Shown here: piece after piece, positions 8,724 to 16,103 of the stretch | How the letters are laid out: each line of letters opens with the position of its first letter | Position numbering within the stretch: the first letter of the stretch is position 1 | Assembly: GCF_039939195.1 (NCBI RefSeq) | Contig: NZ_JBDUUH010000006.1 | Span: 124,001 to 188,000, forward strand | DNA from: Foliimonas ilicis | GTDB lineage: Bacteria > Pseudomonadota > Alphaproteobacteria > Rhizobiales > Rhizobiaceae | Direction of reading: 5' to 3' | Length of the DNA: 64,000 nucleotides | The notes under the pieces: model-generated | Told to the model about the DNA's origin: nothing | Seen by the model: the letters and a program-made list of their open reading frames with translations, nothing else | Databases searched by the model: none | Translations under genes and position numbers: made by a program

Positions 8724-8819
8724 GCTCATCCTCCGCAATTCTGTGTCCCGTGCAATCGCCGCCTGCCGCGCGCCCCTGGACGGTGTCCGTGGTGCAAATC
8801 GCCTGGCATCGCTTTTGCT

Positions 8820-8853
8820 GAGAACCACTGGTCGCCACGCACCAGTGGTTCTC
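8820..8853. promoter_or_regulatory. Perfect 12-bp inverted repeat upstream of the Nudix gene
   Basis: GAGAACCACTGG and CCAGTGGTTCTC flank a 10-base loop. It lies in the divergent region between the small protein at 8723 and the Nudix start at 8894. There is no T-run, so an operator or mRNA leader hairpin is likelier than a terminator. Confidence 0.6.
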
Positions 8854-8893
8854 ATCTTCCGCGAACTCTAACTCTCATCCAGGGAGAACATGC

Positions 8894-9355
8894 ATGAGCG
8901 TCGTTCCAACACAAGGAGTCGATAAGTGCACCGACGAGGTCATGCAGCAGTACGGCGTGCTACCGTGGCGAATTGACCGCGGCGGCGCCATGCAGGTCCT
9001 TCTCATTACGTCGAGGCGGCGCGGGCGCTGGATCGTGCCCAGGGGCTGGCTGGCCGAGGGCCGGCCGCCATATCAGTCGGCCGCGCTGGAGGCGTTCGAG
9101 GAGGCGGGCGTGATCGGTGACATCCTTTTAAATCCGACGGCCTGTTATCACTACCTGAAGGCGGGCAAGGACGGCTCGCTTCGGCGCTGCCGCGTGACCT
9201 TGTTCAGCCTGCAGGTGCGCGGAACGCTGACCAACTGGCCGGAGCGCGGACAGCGCAAGCGGCGCTGGTTCGCACTCCGCGAGGCAGCCCGGATGGTCGA
9301 CGATGCCGAGCTTGCGCAGGTCATACGGGAGCTCGTGCCAAGCCGCGGATGCTGA
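8894..9355 (+). CDS. Nudix hydrolase
   Basis: A 153-residue Nudix-fold protein, predicted to hydrolyse a nucleoside-diphosphate-linked substrate, perhaps a diadenosine polyphosphate or inositol pyrophosphate as in related DIPP-type proteins. The Nudix box at about residues 53-75 reads GWLAEGRPPYQSAALEAFEE followed by AGV. The EE pair that binds metal is present, but the usual Arg of REUXEE is Leu here, a variation that may lower activity. Flanking strands (ITSRRRGRWIVPRG) and a C-terminal RRWFALREAARMV segment complete the fold. The ATG at 8894 follows a GGGAGA site. Confidence 0.85.
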   Translation: MSVVPTQGVDKCTDEVMQQYGVLPWRIDRGGAMQVLLITSRRRGRWIVPRGWLAEGRPPYQSAALEAFEEAGVIGDILLNPTACYHYLKAGKDGSLRRCRVTLFSLQVRGTLTNWPERGQRKRRWFALREAARMVDDAELAQVIRELVPSRGC

Positions 9356-9493
9356 CGCAGATTGTCCGGGGTCCGGCTATGGCGCCGGATGCCGCCGCGA
9401 CAACCAGATGATTGCAGGAACGGGAAATGCTCTCCTCCACCTTTGTCGCGTTGCGCACGCAAGGAATCGACACCGATCAGCTACGGAATGGCG

Positions 9494-9985
9494 TTGGTGC
9501 ACGGATCATTCAACGGTTGAACTGTAAGCAGTTGATACCGTAATCACTGTGATCCTAGACCATGCCCCATAAACATAACGCCGCCCGCCGTCATCGCATT
9601 GGCAAGATGAAATTCAAGGTGACGAATTGGGCGGAATATGAGGAGGGTCTTCGCTGGCGGGGTAGCCTGACGTTATGGGTGACGGAAGAAGCCTTGGCCT
9701 TGTGGCATGCGCCACGACGATCAACCCGCGGCGGCCAGTTCCGTTATTCCGATCTGGCCATCGAGACCATCTTGATGCTGGGCTGCGTGTTCGGGCTTCG
9801 TCTGCGCCAAAGCGAGGGATTGATGGCATCGCCGCTCGATCTAATGGGTCTTGATCTGCCGGTTCCAGATCATACCACACTGAGCCGCAGGGCGCTGACA
9901 TGGGAGCCATCGGCTATTGGTATCACTGCAAAGTCGCACTTCATCCTTGAACCCACTTTCGGTCTTCGAATAGTCGCATAAGATT
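9494..9985 (+). mobile_element. IS5-family element, truncated second copy
   Basis: It begins with the same TTGGTGCACGGATCATT end as the copy at 5009, followed by a transposase start at 9562. The transposase (MKFKVTNWAEYEEGLRWRGS...YSDLAIETILMLGCVFG) matches the family for about 115 residues to TTLSRRAL, after which the sequence departs and the frame closes at 9981. The catalytic core and right end are gone. The break at about 9900 leads toward the Fic gene, which is transcribed in the opposite direction. Confidence 0.75.
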
Positions 9986-10069
9986 GCAACCTGGGATATT
10001 TGGCATATTGGGGCGGATCGAGTGTAGACTAGTTCCGGCGCTCCAACCCTTTTCCAGCTTTTTTGATTA

Positions 10070-11299
10070 TTACTTGAAGGACAGAACCGGCGTTTCAGCC
10101 ATCATCACTTCAGCATCTGTAAATAGGTTCGGAAATAAGCGCTCTCTATAGTCTAATGGAAACGCGATCCGAACCGGTGCCTTCGGCGTGTCCGATTTCA
10201 AGAATCCGCGATCGACGAGGTCTGACAAGGTGTTCCGGGCCGTGCGTTCGGAAGTCTTCAATACGAAATTGGCCTCTCCACGAGGCAGGCTGCCGTAACG
10301 CAGGACCGCTGACACGAGCTCGGGTGCCCGTTTGTCATCGACGACATCCTTCACCAAGGCTCGATAGCGCGTCTCGAGACGTCCAAGGTCGAACATCGCC
10401 GTTGAGAAGCGCACCTGGTCGAGAGCGATTGTCAGGAACCATTCAACGAAATCTTTCAGAGCACTTTCCGACAGATTTCCTCTGCCATCTCGGTCATTCT
10501 GGCGCGGGGTGTCGGCATAATCCATCATTCGCTTGTATTCGCCGCGGTCTTTAAGGCCACGTGCCAATCCCCGCGATATCGACCAGAGGCCACTTCCACC
10601 GATTCCGGCCTTCAGCGCCATTGCATGAGACATCAAACGGCTGACGCGTCCGTTGCCGTCGGGGAACGGATGGATGTAATTCAACCGATGATGTGCTGAC
10701 GCAATGGCTATAATACGAAGACTGGCTTGCCTGTCTGCCATCGCGAATCTTTTCTGGAAATACTCCATGAAAGTAAGAATACGCTCCGATGAGGGCGGCT
10801 GGTGACGGCCGACCACAACATCATGGTCGGATATCGCACGGAATTCTCCAGGAACGATCTCGGCCTTGGAGCCATTCGGTTTATCAACGAATCGCAATTC
10901 TTCGGGCATCTCCTCATAGAACGCCCGATGAACCCATTGGATGAAATCAATCGAAGTTGGGGAAGGCAAATCTCCACGCAATGCGAGGCCGTCGATCTGT
11001 CGCTGGATTTCGACATGGGCCTTCGCTTCCAGGGCGAGGGGACGTCGTTCTGGATCGATCTCGGCTCCAGCCAAAGCGCGTTCGATATCGCGAGGGCGGG
11101 TGTTGTGACCCTCAATGAGATTGCTGTAGTAGCTGTTCATCACACGCACGAGATCGGCTAGTTCGGCGGCTGATTCCGGATGAAGGCCTCGGCCGAGATC
11201 GTCGGCAGCCCGCTGTAACTCGATCGCAATATCGGCCAGGTTCGTCGGCACCACATCATCGAAAAACAAAGGCTCCATACGAGCAGCCGTTTCCAGCAT
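10070..11299 (-). CDS. Fic/DOC-family protein with N-terminal inhibitory helix
   Basis: A 409-residue Fic protein, predicted to transfer AMP to target proteins. The catalytic motif is HPFPDGNGRVSRL at about residues 208-220, complete with the His, the acidic D, the GNGR loop and the final Arg. Upstream, SNLIEG within SYYSNLIEGHN matches the (S/T)xxxE(G/N) inhibitory motif, which places it in class II, where the alpha-inh helix is in the same chain. A C-terminal winged helix (SERTARNTLSDLVDRGFL) probably binds DNA and may mediate autoregulation. The ATG at 11299 is chosen from an AAGGAT site. It stands alone. Confidence 0.88.
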   Translation of the reverse strand: MLETAARMEPLFFDDVVPTNLADIAIELQRAADDLGRGLHPESAAELADLVRVMNSYYSNLIEGHNTRPRDIERALAGAEIDPERRPLALEAKAHVEIQRQIDGLALRGDLPSPTSIDFIQWVHRAFYEEMPEELRFVDKPNGSKAEIVPGEFRAISDHDVVVGRHQPPSSERILTFMEYFQKRFAMADRQASLRIIAIASAHHRLNYIHPFPDGNGRVSRLMSHAMALKAGIGGSGLWSISRGLARGLKDRGEYKRMMDYADTPRQNDRDGRGNLSESALKDFVEWFLTIALDQVRFSTAMFDLGRLETRYRALVKDVVDDKRAPELVSAVLRYGSLPRGEANFVLKTSERTARNTLSDLVDRGFLKSDTPKAPVRIAFPLDYRERLFPNLFTDAEVMMAETPVLSFK

Positions 11300-11326
11300 T
11301 TTTTGCCGATCCTTGTGTCGTCTCAA

Positions 11327-11780
11327 TGGTCACGTTTATAGGGTATTTGAGTAAAAAATCCAACATAATTGCCGATGTTGATTGCCGATCTCTTTCGCCG
11401 GTTTTGGATGCCGATCAGCCCAGGAAACCGAACGATGACGCGGGTTGAACGTTCACCATCACCCTCAAATCATACTCAGCATTTGAAGAAAACGAAGCCG
11501 TTCTCGTGCTCTGAATATGCCATGGACATGAGAACCGGGCAGGCGGTGCTGGTAAGGTCTCCGACTGAACTGATGAGCAAAGCAGCGACGGTCTGCGGTT
11601 CGATTCCGCTCAAGGCGAGGTAAGATAGTCGATTTGCAATGTTGTCGATCCTGGTTTGTAAACTGCGTTCACCGGCGGATCTGCGGTATGAGCTCGTCCT
11701 AATACTGCATAGCGAAGGCGTCCACCCTGACACGTATATAAGTGGACTTTCGAGAAGATCAGCCTAATGCGACGGGATCG
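11327..11780. other. Intergenic stretch with a possible IS110 scrap
   Basis: On the minus strand at about 11551-11652 a frame reads TRIDNIANRLSYLALSGIEP then AALLISSVGDL, resembling the IPGIGPxTAxALxAxVGD segment of IS110-family transposases. Nothing else of the element is visible. The rest of the stretch holds no supported gene. Confidence 0.35.
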
Positions 11781-12725
11781 TTAGAGACGCTCCGCGTAGG
11801 TGGTGATGCGGGCAAGGATCTCTTTCAGGCTGGGCCGGCCGTGATAATAGAGCGCCGAGGTCCGCTCATATGCGCGCTCGTAAAGCCCGAACGTCCCGGG
11901 GGCGGAAAGGCTGAAAGCGGGATTGCTGCTTATGTTCTGATCGTCAGCCTTCGGGAAACGTCGGTCCTTGTGCGCGAGATAGGCTTCCGTACCGATGAAG
12001 TCTTGCACTTCCGGCTGGTCCAGTAGGCAGAAGACGTCGTAATAGTGCCGCAGGAAATTAGCGGGGAACTGGCCGGTTTCATGCTGCTTGCGATATTTGG
12101 TGGAAATGGTCTGGAGCTTCTCGACCAGCGTGTAGCCGGGCTCATAGCAGGGAACGGCCAGTGCGCGATTATCAATCAGCTCGACGCGCGATGCCGCGTA
12201 ATCATAGGCCCAGGAGCTGATATCCTTGTCGATATTGGGAGCCACCGTGTCGAAGCCAGCTTCGAGCAAAACTCCGTCCTTGAGATCCGATTTCGTGCCG
12301 GTCGTCTCGTCGTAGTAGAGGCGGATGCCGCCGCTGCGATACGTCTCGTTGTCGAATTCGGTATCGCGCTCGATCTTTTGGATACCGTCGATCGTGATCG
12401 TCTCGGCCAGCCAGTCATAGAAGGCCTTCCGGCTTTCACGATGCGCCGCCTTGTCGTGATTGGGGCCGGTTTTTACCTCCATCGCCTTCGGCGGTTCGAT
12501 ACGGATATCGATATCCTCCGAGAAGCGGTTGATGATGCGGTATCCTTTCGAGAGCGAGGTACCGCCCTTGAGCTCGAACGCCATCTCCAACTGTTGCAGG
12601 CCGTACAGGCAGTGCATGATCCAGTAGTCTTTTTCGACCAGCACCGGCTGCACCTTCATCTGGTCAGCGACGATGCGCAGCAGGGAAGCAAAATCCTTGT
12701 GCCTATGGAGGAAATCAGCTGGCAT
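11781..12725 (-). CDS. abiEii: AbiEii-type nucleotidyltransferase toxin
   Basis: A 314-residue protein of the AbiEii/DUF1814 nucleotidyltransferase family, the toxin of type IV toxin-antitoxin systems that also act in phage abortive infection. The family core is visible: VLVEKDYWIMHCLYGLQQL, then FELKGGTSLSKGY (the GGTSLSK nucleotidyltransferase motif at about residues 52-58), then RFSEDIDIRI with the metal-binding Asp pair, and later TLVEKLQTISTKYRK. The ATG at 12725 overlaps the last 11 bases of the upstream antitoxin gene, so translation is coupled. No break is seen, so the pair appears intact. Confidence 0.88.
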   Translation of the reverse strand: MPADFLHRHKDFASLLRIVADQMKVQPVLVEKDYWIMHCLYGLQQLEMAFELKGGTSLSKGYRIINRFSEDIDIRIEPPKAMEVKTGPNHDKAAHRESRKAFYDWLAETITIDGIQKIERDTEFDNETYRSGGIRLYYDETTGTKSDLKDGVLLEAGFDTVAPNIDKDISSWAYDYAASRVELIDNRALAVPCYEPGYTLVEKLQTISTKYRKQHETGQFPANFLRHYYDVFCLLDQPEVQDFIGTEAYLAHKDRRFPKADDQNISSNPAFSLSAPGTFGLYERAYERTSALYYHGRPSLKEILARITTYAERL

Positions 12726-13302
12726 GCGTATCCGCGGCGAGGGTGTTGAAGAATTTCCGCGTGCGCACCATGCCGTATTCCTTGGCGGCACGGGTGAGGG
12801 CGGTGCGATTGCCTTGCAGGGCACGTTCCTTCACGCGGGCCAGCACCTGATCGCGGTCCTCGGCCAGCTGGTCGAGATTGTTGACCAGGTCGACCAGTAG
12901 GAATTCTTTGGTCAGGGTTTTGGGGAAGGCTGGCTTTCTGCGGAACTCGAACTCTCGGCCGCCCAGCATGAAGTTGCCGTGGCGCTTATGGTTATAGACG
13001 ACGGTCTTGTTATAGAGCTGCGTCGCGCCGACACCCAGGCTGTTATAGGCATTGGGCGAGGTAACGAGGTAACGGTCATCTTTCAAGAAAGCCTCGACGA
13101 GCGCGTCATCCTCGGCGGGGGCTTTGCCGAACGCGGTCTGCTTCGGCCGGTGATAGACGCCGGTCGATAGCTTGGTCAGGTATCCTTCTGCCAGCAGCTG
13201 CTGAAGATGCCGATCGACAGACGACGACCATTGGGCGAGATCCTCCCGACGGTAGACCTTGCCGGACCGCAGATGCTTTTTCAATTCCTGTAACTTCGTC
13301 AT
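12715..13302 (-). CDS. abiEi: AbiEi-type antitoxin (DUF6088 family)
   Basis: A 195-residue partner of the AbiEii toxin. The N-terminal winged helix (residues about 15-55: YRREDLAQWSSSVDRHLQQL then LTKLSTGVYHRP) is the DNA-binding part that represses the operon in AbiEi proteins; the C-terminal region carries antitoxicity in characterised members. It is followed by its toxin with an 11-base overlap. CAGGAG precedes the ATG at 13302. An inverted repeat at 13319-13343 fits autoregulation. Confidence 0.85.
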   Translation of the reverse strand: MTKLQELKKHLRSGKVYRREDLAQWSSSVDRHLQQLLAEGYLTKLSTGVYHRPKQTAFGKAPAEDDALVEAFLKDDRYLVTSPNAYNSLGVGATQLYNKTVVYNHKRHGNFMLGGREFEFRRKPAFPKTLTKEFLLVDLVNNLDQLAEDRDQVLARVKERALQGNRTALTRAAKEYGMVRTRKFFNTLAADTHAS

Positions 13303-13318
13303 GGGTTAGCTCCTGCAC

Positions 13319-13343
13319 TCACTATAGCGACATATGGTAGTGA
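13319..13343. promoter_or_regulatory. Candidate AbiEi operator
   Basis: TCACTA and TAGTGA form an inverted repeat separated by 13 bases, beginning 17 bases upstream of the antitoxin ATG and overlapping the likely -10 region on the minus strand. AbiEi antitoxins repress by binding inverted repeats at this position. Confidence 0.5.
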
Positions 13344-13443
13344 ATGCAATTTTTTCCAAATTTCATGCAAATTTTGGCGGCGGCTTAGCATCTATCTTAC
13401 TGAACTAATTGAATTATATAGGGGGACTTTCCGGAAATCTCCA

Positions 13444-14057
13444 CTACTCGAATATCGAAAATCCCGGAACTGACTTACCCCCCGGAAGGTCATGGACGAT
13501 AGCGACGACATGACGTGCCCTCGTCAAGGCGACGTACAGCTTGGCACGTGCCTCTCCTTCCAGTTGGTCCTTTGGTTTTTCCAGCCACGACATCATTTTT
13601 TCCGTGGGATAGATAACGACGCGGTCAAAACCGAGACCTTTAGATCGTCCGAACGTAAGCGTCGGTAGATCGGCCGCCACAACCTTGATGCTGGAACTCC
13701 ATCGAAGCTGCACCGGCTTACCCGTTTTGAGATAGCGAGGCAGGTCCTTGCGCCTGACAATATGAAGTCCTGCATCATCAGGGACTGGCTGGCGGCAATG
13801 GTCGCAGTCGCATGCAGCGGTCGCTGCCATGGCAGGATAGAGTTTGGAGGACAATGCACAAATAGCGGCGCTATTGCGGTGCGATGTGGCAAGGCTCGCC
13901 GTATTGATCTCGCAGGCCACCTTTTTATGTAGCTGTCCGGGTTGGAAAAATCTAATACGAATAAATCCGCTGAACGACGGGCCGTCGTTTCATATCCCTT
14001 CAAGACCAAAAAGATATTTGGAGCGATACTCGCAACACAGAGGATCCGCTCTTTCAT
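13444..14057 (-). pseudogene. UvrD/PcrA-like helicase, C-terminal remnant with frameshift
   Basis: The last third reads ADLPTLTFGRSKGLGFDRVV then IYPTEKMMSWL and LYVALTRARHVVAIV, the final motifs of superfamily 1 helicases (the UvrD C-terminal domain with motif VI VALTRA). Upstream, ATSHRNSAAICALSSKLYPA matches the motif IV region; the sequence before it (LFVLDFSNPDSYIKRW) is in another frame, the shift lying near 13920. The N-terminal ATPase half with the Walker A motif is missing. It sits directly upstream of the AbiE pair, on the same strand. Confidence 0.65.
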
Positions 14058-14283
14058 GTCCTTTGGACAGTTCGCCGAAGTGTTAGGAAACCTTTGGAGG
14101 TATTGCCTATTCCAACACGCTCAAAAAGCGCGCGCTTCTAAGGGCGTCGACACTGGAAACCGCCGCTTGAATGCGGCCTCGCCCTTTGAGATAAGTAGCC
14201 TAGGCACCGGACATAGTCGCGGGGTGTTGACAATGATAGCTGCAAAAGCTTCCGCTCAGCGCTTCATGGCAAACAGGTAGAGC
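14058..14283. other. Intergenic stretch
   Basis: No gene is supported. The region lies between the helicase remnant and the start of the LysR fragment and presumably held the promoter of the latter. Confidence 0.35.
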
Positions 14284-14465
14284 ATGGACATCAAGCCGAC
14301 GGAATTCGCAATCGTTTCGAAGTCACGAGTGCCGTATCTCAGTGGCCTGCGTTACTTCTACAGCGTGGCCAAGTTTGGCTCATTCTCAGCAGCAGCAGAG
14401 GCGCTGGCAGTCGCACCCTCGGCGATCAACCGTCAGGTGGCGGCCCTCGAGGAACGGCTAGAACT
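14284..14465 (+). pseudogene. LysR-type regulator, N-terminal fragment
   Basis: From the ATG at 14284 the frame encodes VPYLSGLRYFYSVAKFGSFS then AAAEALAVAPSAINRQVAAL and EERLEL, the LysR helix-turn-helix. At about codon 60 it enters an IS30-type transposase lying on the opposite strand, and the remaining 230 or so residues, including the effector domain, are missing. The open frame continues to 14889 only by reading the IS antisense. Confidence 0.75.
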
Positions 14466-15040
14466 CCAGTCCCCGATCGAATGTCAGGCTTTGCCGGGCT
14501 TGCACGGGAAGGGGTGCCAGATGACGGATCAACTGGCTCATGATCGGCTTCGAGCGCCTGTCGTTGTTGCGGAAAAGAACGGTGTATCGGCTCTTGCGCT
14601 CGACAACGGTGGCAATGTTGGCGGAGCCGTGCTCTTTCCTGAAGATCATCAGATCCGCCTCCCAGTGACCGAATTCACTGCGCGAGTTGACCGCTTCAGG
14701 CCTGTTTCGAATGGCGCATTCTATTGGAAAGACGAGACTTCTGGGCTTGCGCGCATATCTCGGACGCCGTCTCCGTCGTCGTTCAGGCAGATGCCGGGCC
14801 AGTTGCTGATCCTGGCCTTCCTGCGAATAAACATACTGATAAATCGTCTCATGGCTCAATCTGGCAGAAGAGCCGCTGGCAAGCCTTAGCCGCCCGGAGA
14901 TCTGCTCCGGTGACCAGCCATCCTTCAGGCGATCGATGACTGCTGCGCACAGGTTCGGGTCGCGCAACAGCTTGCGATACTTACGCCGCCGATCCGCCGC
15001 CATAGCATGCGCTGTGAGAGCCGCAGCGCTCCGCTACGAG
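14458..15040 (-). pseudogene. IS30-family transposase, N-terminal and middle part
   Basis: The minus strand reads DPNLCAAVIDRLKDGWSPEQ then ISGRLRL, LSHETIYQYVYSQEGQ and FGHWEADLMIF (first DDE Asp), and finally ARQSLTFDRGLEF (second Asp). The chain stops there at the junction with the LysR fragment, so the catalytic Glu end is missing. At the 5' side a stop codon interrupts the frame before 15003, and the N-terminal HTH is incomplete. The missing C-terminal part corresponds to the piece at 114-317. Confidence 0.78.
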
Positions 15041-15101
15041 GGAACCCGGTCACTTCCCTCGCGCTCCTTCCCCCCAAAAATGGAGATTTGCAGAATTTAC
15101 C

Positions 15102-15117
15102 GAATATCTGTATATTC
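15102..15117. promoter_or_regulatory. Palindromic operator of the Phd-type toxin-antitoxin operon
   Basis: GAATAT-CTGT-ATATTC, a perfect 6-bp inverted repeat, lies 31 bases before the antitoxin ATG and within the likely promoter. Phd/YefM antitoxins bind such short AT-rich palindromes to repress their own operon. Confidence 0.6.
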
Positions 15118-15148
15118 AGGTTATTCGCCACTCGCGAGGATCTTCGCC

Positions 15149-15391
15149 ATGAAAGAATTTGCCGCCGCCGACCTCACCCGCAAAACGGGCGATCTGTTCG
15201 AAGCCGCATCCGTTTCCCCGGTCGCCATCACCAAGCACCGAAAGCCGCGCTATGTCATCATGTCGATGGAGCGCTACGAGGACTTGACCCACAATCACGA
15301 TACACGCCGCGCCTTCCATGTCGATGATCTGAGCGACGACGAAGCCGCCAGCCTGATCACCAGCCTTCAGCACAGCATCGACAATGACTGA
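15149..15391 (+). CDS. Phd/YefM-type antitoxin
   Basis: An 80-residue antitoxin. The N-terminal half follows the Phd/YefM pattern: MKEFAAADLTRKTGDLFEAA for the first strand and helix, then VAITKHRKPRYVIMSMERYE, the TxxGKPxAVLxSxxxYE-like strand that forms the DNA-binding dimer. The acidic C-terminus (VDDLSDDEAASLI) is the flexible toxin-neutralising tail. The ATG at 15149 is the natural start of the domain. It overlaps the following toxin gene by 8 bases and has a palindrome in its promoter. Confidence 0.85.
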   Translation: MKEFAAADLTRKTGDLFEAASVSPVAITKHRKPRYVIMSMERYEDLTHNHDTRRAFHVDDLSDDEAASLITSLQHSIDND

Positions 15392-15803
15392 CGCAGCCGC
15401 GCCAGCCCTGGGCGATGTATGGCGCTATCCATTCTTGTGGAGCCGGGAAGCAGCGCGCGGCGAGACCGAGGGACGAAAGGACCGTCCCGTCGTGCTCTCG
15501 CTGTTGGTGCGCAATCGCAGCGATGAGCTTGTCGTTTTGATGCTGCCGATCACCAGTGTTCTCCAGCATAGCCCCTACAGCATGGAAGTGCCTGACATCG
15601 AAAAAAGGCGCGCGGGATTGGACGCCCACATGGCGCTTTGGATCGTGGCCGACGAGGCAAACGAAGACATTCCCGCCAAAAGTTTCTATTTCGAGCCTGG
15701 AAACCGCATTGGCCGATTTTCCAGCTCGTTCACCAAGCAGGTGCAGGGACTGATGGTCGACGCGCTCAAGGCGCGACAGATCAGCCGCACCAGCCGGCGA
15801 TGA
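15384..15803 (+). CDS. PemK/MazF-like toxin partner of the Phd-type antitoxin
   Basis: A 139-residue protein overlapping the antitoxin by 8 bases. It opens GDVWRYPFLWSREAARGETE, then GRKDRPVVLSLLV and VVLMLPITS, an arrangement similar to the GDIVxVxF...KxRPAVVL...PITS strands of the PemK/MazF ribonuclease fold. The N-terminal loop is longer than in MazF. The pairing with a Phd-type antitoxin, not a MazE or PemI type, is unusual, as Phd partners are more often Doc, RelE or PIN toxins. Assignment as the toxin rests on position plus this resemblance; the catalytic activity is inferred. Confidence 0.65.
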   Translation: MTDAAAPALGDVWRYPFLWSREAARGETEGRKDRPVVLSLLVRNRSDELVVLMLPITSVLQHSPYSMEVPDIEKRRAGLDAHMALWIVADEANEDIPAKSFYFEPGNRIGRFSSSFTKQVQGLMVDALKARQISRTSRR

Positions 15804-15840
15804 CCGGCGCGCGACCGCATCGAGCGGTCGCTATCCGGTA

Positions 15841-15870
15841 TGAGGGAAGCCCCTAAAGCCCCTTCCCTCA
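15841..15870. terminator. Hairpin downstream of the toxin-antitoxin operon
   Basis: TGAGGGAAG and CTTCCCTCA pair perfectly over 9 bp around a 12-base loop, 38 bases after the toxin stop. There is no strong T-run, so termination efficiency is uncertain. Confidence 0.5.
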
Positions 15871-15895
15871 CACTCCCTTTCCCCACCACGGACGA

Positions 15896-15915
15896 GCGCG
15901 CCCATCTGGGCGCGC
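15896..15915. repeat. GC-rich perfect hairpin
   Basis: GCGCGCCCA and TGGGCGCGC pair over 9 bp with a 2-base loop. It follows the previous hairpin closely and may reinforce termination between the toxin-antitoxin operon and the convergent DMT gene. Confidence 0.45.
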
Positions 15916-16103
15916 ATGCGGTCTTTTCAGCCGCTCGGAGAATGGGCCGTTTCAGCCCGGCCGCTCCATGCCGATGGAAAGCCTGATCTGCCCGCAGGAC
16001 AGATCAGCCGATTGACCCAAACACGACAGCCGGTGTGGTCAAACCCCGCGTTTTCGCATCACCGTGCCACCGCCACTCGGCGGAAGCCTGTCACAAAGTG
16101 CCC

